A stretch of 8,655 nt of DNA, taken from JBNJEA01 sp051745395 (lineage in GTDB: Bacteria > Desulfobacterota > Desulfobacteria > Desulfobacterales > Desulfosalsimonadaceae). Position 1 is the stretch's first letter, and every line of letters begins with the position of its first letter. The stretch lies in contig JBNJEA010000127.1 in the NCBI GenBank assembly GCA_051745395.1, forward strand, positions 1 to 8,655, written 5' to 3'. The notes beneath the pieces are model-generated. The model worked only from the letters and a program-made list of their open reading frames with translations. It ran no database searches and was not told the origin of the DNA. Below, piece after piece: positions 5,406 to 8,655 of this stretch. Position numbers and translations under genes: made by a program.

Positions 5406-6449
5406 ATGAAACGATTTTTACAGGCAATGGGTTTGGCAGTATTGATTTTTTCTGCATTCCTGATGGCTTTCCCCGGAAGCAGTTTGGCCGAAGATCAGCC
5501 CGGCAAGGGCAAAACCATTCAGCCCGCCGCGGCCACTTGGACGACCGGTTTTTTTCTGGAAGCACTTTATTCCAGGGCCTGTGAAGAACTCGGCTACGAG
5601 GTCGAGGATGCCAAAAAACTGGCAGGTCCCATTTTCTACCGGTCGCTTGGCCAGGGTGATGTGGATTTCTGGGCCAACGGATGGTTTCCGCTGCACCAGG
5701 ATTTTCTGCCCGATAACTGGGAGGAAAAAATGAGCATGGCCGGCACCGTTGTGGAAGCCGGGGCCGTCCAGGGATATCTGGTTTCCAAAGAACACGTCGA
5801 AAAATACGACATCACGTCCCTTGAAGATTTCAAGCGGGAAGAAGTCAAGGAAGCATTTGATGCCAACAATGACGGAAAAGCCGACCTGGTGGCCTGCCCG
5901 CCCGGATGGGGCTGTGAAAAAACCATCGCTTTCCACATGGACACCTATGATCTCCACGACCACATCAACCTGATCAAGGCGGGCTACAGTGCCAGCATGG
6001 CCGATGCCATCGCGCGATACGAGGCCGGCGATCCCATTCTCTTTTACACATGGACCCCGAACTGGACCGTCGACAAACTCAAACCCGGCGAAGATGTGCT
6101 GTGGATCAACGTGCCCGAAACCGTTCCCAAGGAAGGCCAGAAAGGCTTTGAAGATGCGATGGTGGCCGAAGGGCTGACCGGCACCGTCACCGATCCCTGC
6201 AAAATGGGATTTGTGGCCAACGACATCCGGGTAGTTGCCAACCAGGAATTTCTGGACAACAATCCGGCCGTCAAAACCATGTTTGACAAGATGTCGGTAC
6301 CCTTCTCCGACATCACCGCTCAGAACAATAAAATGTTCGAGGGCGAAGATGATCAGGAAGACATCGAACGACATGTGGACGAATGGATTGAAGAAAATCA
6401 GGACAAGTGGAATGACTGGCTGAAAGCCGCGAAAGCCGCTGCGAAGTAA
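5406..6449 (+). CDS. proX: Periplasmic glycine betaine/proline-betaine binding protein (ProX-like)
   Basis: This 347-residue substrate-binding protein feeds the ProVW-like transporter. The signal peptide is KR, then a hydrophobic core at 9-23, and cleavage is likely after S-L-A (28). The mature domain matches E. coli ProX: tryptophans W45, W89/W93 (FWANGWFPLH), W168 and W216/W220 (YTWTPNW) are available for the aromatic cage that holds the quaternary ammonium group. C164 and C170 in CPPGWGC are spaced as the disulfide pair of ProX, and DANNDGKAD (152-160) corresponds to the DTNGDGKAD loop of the E. coli protein, an EF-hand-like sequence. One further cysteine, C265, is unpaired. The last 40 residues are rich in acid residues, W and A. 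The start is set by AGGAGG at 5394-5399. It is the third operon gene, 63 bp after the permease. Glycine betaine is the likely ligand; proline betaine or related compounds are possible. Confidence 0.94.
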   Translation: MKRFLQAMGLAVLIFSAFLMAFPGSSLAEDQPGKGKTIQPAAATWTTGFFLEALYSRACEELGYEVEDAKKLAGPIFYRSLGQGDVDFWANGWFPLHQDFLPDNWEEKMSMAGTVVEAGAVQGYLVSKEHVEKYDITSLEDFKREEVKEAFDANNDGKADLVACPPGWGCEKTIAFHMDTYDLHDHINLIKAGYSASMADAIARYEAGDPILFYTWTPNWTVDKLKPGEDVLWINVPETVPKEGQKGFEDAMVAEGLTGTVTDPCKMGFVANDIRVVANQEFLDNNPAVKTMFDKMSVPFSDITAQNNKMFEGEDDQEDIERHVDEWIEENQDKWNDWLKAAKAAAK

Positions 6450-6465
6450 GGCGGTCGTTCCGTCA

Positions 6466-6492
6466 CATCAAAAAACATTTGAATTTTTGATG
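6466..6492 (+). terminator. AT-rich inverted repeat after the proX-like gene (possible weak terminator)
   Basis: Arms CATCAAAAA (6466-6474) and TTTTTGATG (6484-6492) flank a 9-base loop, 16 bp past the stop codon. The stem is A/T-rich and followed by CAAAAATTAT rather than a T-run, so it is a poor intrinsic terminator. It could be a 3'-end stabiliser instead. Confidence 0.35.
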
Positions 6493-6520
6493 CAAAAATT
6501 ATAAGAATGTAGTATATCTA

Positions 6521-6567
6521 AATATTAACCCTTCATTGGACGGTTAGATCAATGGAGGGTTAGTATT
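6521..6567 (+). terminator. 18-bp stem-loop downstream of the proX-like gene
   Basis: The arm 6521-6538 (AATATTAACCCTTCATTG) pairs along its full length with 6550-6567 (CAATGGAGGGTTAGTATT), allowing two G-U pairs, around an 11-base loop. It is the strongest structure in this spacer apart from the AT stem. The nearest T-run (6583-6588) is about 15 bases further on, so classical intrinsic termination is unclear; an mRNA 3'-end or processing element fits equally. Confidence 0.5.
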
Positions 6568-6622
6568 AAGAAAACCATTGTATTTTTTACAAATGCCGGG
6601 TTTTTTTCCAGATAATGGATGT

Positions 6623-6655
6623 CTTTCAAATTTTTGAATTTGAAAAATTTGAAAG
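6623..6655. repeat. Perfect 13-bp AT-rich inverted repeat upstream of the porin gene
   Basis: CTTTCAAATTTTT at 6623-6635 and its exact complement at 6643-6655 are separated by GAATTTG. There is no T-run after it. It lies shortly downstream of a GATAAT hexamer (6611-6616), so it may be an operator or the 5' stem of the porin mRNA. Confidence 0.5.
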
Positions 6656-6676
6656 TCGTATAAAAGGTCAGTTTTG

Positions 6677-6740
6677 GATGGTGGCGGTAAAAGTTCAAGT
6701 TCGCCGCGGAGCGCGATCCCGGAACTTTTTCAAAACCATC
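6677..6740 (+). promoter_or_regulatory. Nested stem-loop in the porin 5' leader
   Basis: Three concentric complementary pairs can form in RNA: GATGGT (6677-6682) with ACCATC (6735-6740), AAAAGTTC (6689-6696) with GAACTTTT (6722-6729), and TCGC (6701-6704) with GCGA (6713-6716). The Shine-Dalgarno site lies outside, at 6767-6772, so the structure would not block translation directly. Outer-membrane protein mRNAs in other bacteria, such as ompA, carry stabilising 5' stem-loops, and this could act likewise. Confidence 0.4.
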
Positions 6741-6780
6741 AAATGGGAATGTTTACTCAAGGAAAAAAGGAGATGGTAAA

Positions 6781-7902
6781 ATGAAGAAACGGTTATTATT
6801 GGTGTTACTGTTGGCCGGTTTGTTGTGCTTTCCCGCATCCATCGTCTTTGCCGCAGACGGCATTGATATTGGGGGGGCCCTGAGGTACAGCTATGAGTAC
6901 AAAGATTATGACGAGGGGAATAAAGATAAAGGCGGTGATTTTGCATTTGACACATTCCGCCTGAACCTGGACGGTGAAATCAGCGAAATGATTTTATCCG
7001 CTGAATACCGTTTTTATCCGTCCCAAAACTGGAACAGCATCCATCATGGTTGGGTTGGATATGACTTCACCGAAAACTGGCAGGGCCAAGTCGGTGTGCA
7101 TCAGGTTCCTTTCGGCATTCAACCCTTCGCTTCCCACAGCTTCTGGTTTTCCGGACAATATTACCTCGGTTTGGAAGATGATTATGACCTGGGTTTAAAA
7201 GCCCTTTACAACGACGGCCCCCTGGACTTAGCATTCGCATTCTATAAAAATGGTGAATTAGGCAATGCAGGGGACCCCGGTCGTTATTCTATCGATGTTT
7301 TAAACGCAGGAGACGTTGCTGCTGGCAATGAAGAAACCAACCAGGGCAACGTAAGGGCAGCCTACACCTTTACTCATAGTGACAACGCCAGCACCGAATT
7401 TGGAATCTCTGGACAATATGGTCAGATATATAACTCAAATACTGATGACTCAGGAGATCACTACGCCGGCGCCGTTCACATGGTTGGTAACTACGGCCCT
7501 TGGAACATTCAGTTGGAAGGAATTCAATATGAATATGACGCCGAAAATCCCGTCGGATCCAATGACGACACAATCGTTGTCGGAGGGTACGAATCTCCCT
7601 GGGAAATTCCCTCGGAAGCCATGGTCGGCACTTTCAACATATCATACGGTCTGCCTGTTGACATCGGACCGATCGATAAACTGACATTCTACTCAGACAA
7701 TACGCTTATTGAACCGGATGAAGACAATTTCGAAGGGTCCATGCAGAATGTCGTGGGTTGCATGGTCGCCTCCGGTCCTGTTTACACCTACTTTGACGTT
7801 ATTTCTGCAGAAAATATGCCATTTAGCGGCGGCAGCATGGTCGAAACGGACACCTCGGATCGCAATACCCGTATCAACATCAACGTTGGCTACTATTTCT
7901 AA
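6781..7902 (+). CDS. Outer-membrane beta-barrel porin (OprO/OprP-like)
   Basis: This 373-residue secreted protein has a clear signal peptide: KKR, a leucine-rich core, and cleavage probably after V-F-A (24). The mature chain is built of alternating polar/hydrophobic strands rich in Y, G, D and N and ends in a C-terminal phenylalanine after NINVGYY, the signal used by the Bam machinery. FAFDTFRLNLDGEISEMILSAEYRF-type strands and the later VGVHQVPFGIQPF followed by GLKAL resemble the early strands of phosphate-selective-type porins, where a 'G..K.PFG' segment is typical; substrate cannot be read from this. Many acidic residues suggest no special anion preference. ATG 6781 has AAGGAG eight bases upstream. 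It follows proVWX in the same direction after a structured 331-bp spacer and is closed by a strong terminator, so it may be separately transcribed. Its place suggests, without proof, a role in osmolyte or general solute entry. Confidence 0.82.
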   Translation: MKKRLLLVLLLAGLLCFPASIVFAADGIDIGGALRYSYEYKDYDEGNKDKGGDFAFDTFRLNLDGEISEMILSAEYRFYPSQNWNSIHHGWVGYDFTENWQGQVGVHQVPFGIQPFASHSFWFSGQYYLGLEDDYDLGLKALYNDGPLDLAFAFYKNGELGNAGDPGRYSIDVLNAGDVAAGNEETNQGNVRAAYTFTHSDNASTEFGISGQYGQIYNSNTDDSGDHYAGAVHMVGNYGPWNIQLEGIQYEYDAENPVGSNDDTIVVGGYESPWEIPSEAMVGTFNISYGLPVDIGPIDKLTFYSDNTLIEPDEDNFEGSMQNVVGCMVASGPVYTYFDVISAENMPFSGGSMVETDTSDRNTRININVGYYF

Positions 7903-7935
7903 GCCATAGCTTGAAATACCGCCAATTATGATTGT

Positions 7936-7980
7936 AAAAAGCCGCTGTCCGGGCGTTTTTCCCGGACAGCGGCTTTTTTT
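7936..7980. terminator. Strong bidirectional rho-independent terminator
   Basis: An 18-bp perfect stem pairs 7936-7953 (AAAAAGCCGCTGTCCGGG) with 7961-7978 around a 7-base loop, and is followed by a T-run to 7980. Read on the other strand it has the same GC core and T-run. It ends the porin transcript and also the convergent gene whose stop lies at 7989. Confidence 0.95.
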
Positions 7981-7988
7981 ATTGCCAA

Positions 7989-8655
7989 TCAATCCTTAAA
8001 CACCAGCTTGCCCCCGATAAATCCGGCCACGCCGGCGGCGGCGAGCATGATGAGGTTGACCACCAGAAATCCGGCCCGGCGGGCGGCGCCGGCCATGATC
8101 ACGTCCGGGTTGACCAAATACCAGATCACCACCAGAAAACAGGTCGCGGTGACCACGGCGGCCGCGCCGATCTTGACGAGAAACAAATTGCTCAACGCGC
8201 CGCCGTATTTGCGCTGCCAGGCGTTATAGCCGGAATACAGCACAAACGGCAGGGTCAGCAGCACCACGATCGTGTAATAAAAGGCGGCCTGTGCCAGAAA
8301 ACCGGCCGAAAACACCGCGGCGACAAACATGAACAACACGGTGATGGGCAGCACGCCGTTGGGCACGTGCACGGACAGGGGATGGGCGTGGTGCTTTACC
8401 ATTTGCCGTTGCAGAAACTCGATAAAGCCGCTTTTGCCGGATTGCGGCGCATTCGCCCCGGCGGATTGCGCCGCCTTTGGGGCTGCGTCGCCCTCCGTAA
8501 CCCCGTAGACTTCTTTCACCTTGGCCTTTTCGCGCTCGAGCTGCTTGTCCGTTTTTTGGGCCTGAACCGCCTCGGCGTCTTTTTCACTGATTTCCACAAA
8601 CTTGCTCCGGTCCGCACCGCAGACCGGACACTTTTCCGGGGGCTGATCTGCGGAG
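7989..8655 (-). CDS. Rubredoxin-like knuckle fused to a DUF2231-like membrane protein (5' end outside window)
   Basis: The frame is open to the right edge; 221 residues are visible. A GTG at 8595-8597 could be taken for a start, but the upstream in-frame residues read PPEKCPVCGADRSKF, the second cysteine knuckle of a rubredoxin-like domain (as at the end of rubrerythrin), so the gene begins beyond the window. A charged, alanine-rich linker follows (visible residues about 25-75, with EKDAEAVQAQ and KQLEREKAKVKEVYG, possibly coiled coil). Next comes a membrane part that opens with HHAHPLSVHVPNGVLP and has about four hydrophobic helices, ending GGKLVFKD. The 'HP..VH.P' opening and four helices resemble DUF2231-type proteins. 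A role in redox transfer at the membrane is inference. The protein converges on the porin gene and shares its terminator. Confidence 0.75.
   Translation of the reverse strand, partial: SADQPPEKCPVCGADRSKFVEISEKDAEAVQAQKTDKQLEREKAKVKEVYGVTEGDAAPKAAQSAGANAPQSGKSGFIEFLQRQMVKHHAHPLSVHVPNGVLPITVLFMFVAAVFSAGFLAQAAFYYTIVVLLTLPFVLYSGYNAWQRKYGGALSNLFLVKIGAAAVVTATCFLVVIWYLVNPDVIMAGAARRAGFLVVNLIMLAAAGVAGFIGGKLVFKD

Larger units (their letters stand above)
6450..6780. other. 331-bp spacer with four hairpins between the proX-like gene and the porin
   Basis: No protein gene was found. From left to right it holds: an AT hairpin CATCAAAAA/TTTTTGATG (6466-6492); an 18-bp stem with two G-U pairs (6521-6567); a perfect 13-bp AT stem CTTTCAAATTTTT/AAAAATTTGAAAG (6623-6655); and a nested stem system GATGGT, AAAAGTTC, TCGC with their complements (6677-6740). 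A GATAAT at 6611-6616 with TTTACA 19 bp upstream could be a weak porin promoter. An AAGGAG at 6767-6772 is the porin ribosome binding site. Confidence 0.7.

Noticed and set aside
5418..6374. Minus-strand frame of 318 codons inside the proX-like gene
   Set aside because: It lies wholly antisense to a convincingly identified binding protein, and its high G/F/H content is the usual mirror of a GC-third-position gene.
7989..8597. Stand-alone membrane protein starting at GTG 8597
   Set aside because: The upstream in-frame codons encode a CPVCG knuckle, so GTG is an internal valine and the gene is truncated by the window edge.

Overview
The window looks like a chromosomal segment from an anaerobic Gram-negative bacterium, most likely a Desulfobacterota (deltaproteobacterial sulfate-reducer-like) lineage. 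The clues are a rubrerythrin/rubredoxin pair, a second rubredoxin-like cysteine knuckle fused to a membrane protein, a SlyD-like FKBP protein with a Cys/His tail, an outer-membrane porin, and moderate GC genes separated by AT-rich spacers. The taxonomic placement is inference. No mobile element, CRISPR array, tRNA or rRNA was seen.

Left part (1-937): the 3' end of a plus-strand gene, probably the C-terminal tail of a YihY/BrkB-type membrane protein, converges on a minus-strand two-gene operon, rubrerythrin then rubredoxin. These two form a peroxide-reducing electron-transfer pair, and a PerR-box-like palindrome lies upstream. The rubredoxin has an unusual C-x-C first cysteine pair instead of C-x-x-C.

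Middle left (938-2824): a 405-bp leader with several inverted repeats precedes a 131-residue FKBP/SlyD-like protein with a Cys/His-rich C-terminal tail. A doubtful 54-codon reading frame overlaps its end. A minus-strand YihG-like lysophospholipid acyltransferase converges on this group.

Centre (2825-6449): an AT-rich regulatory region with inverted repeats leads into a complete glycine betaine/proline-type ABC importer in the order ATPase (ProV-like, with CBS-type tail), permease (ProW-like) and periplasmic binding protein (ProX-like). The ProX-like protein keeps the tryptophans and the disulfide-type cysteines recognisable from E. coli ProX. This is an osmoprotectant uptake operon.

Right part (6450-8655): a 331-bp spacer with three successive inverted repeats and a nested stem-loop precedes an outer-membrane beta-barrel porin resembling OprO/OprP-type porins. 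A strong bidirectional rho-independent terminator follows. It is shared with a convergent minus-strand gene that runs off the right edge and encodes a rubredoxin-like CPVCG knuckle followed by a DUF2231-like multi-pass membrane domain. The porin directly after proVWX could give the osmolyte a route across the outer membrane, but co-function is inferred from position only. I saw no clearly new multi-gene system. The most unusual items are the C-x-C rubredoxin, the rubredoxin-membrane fusion, and the structured untranslated regions before the FKBP and porin genes.
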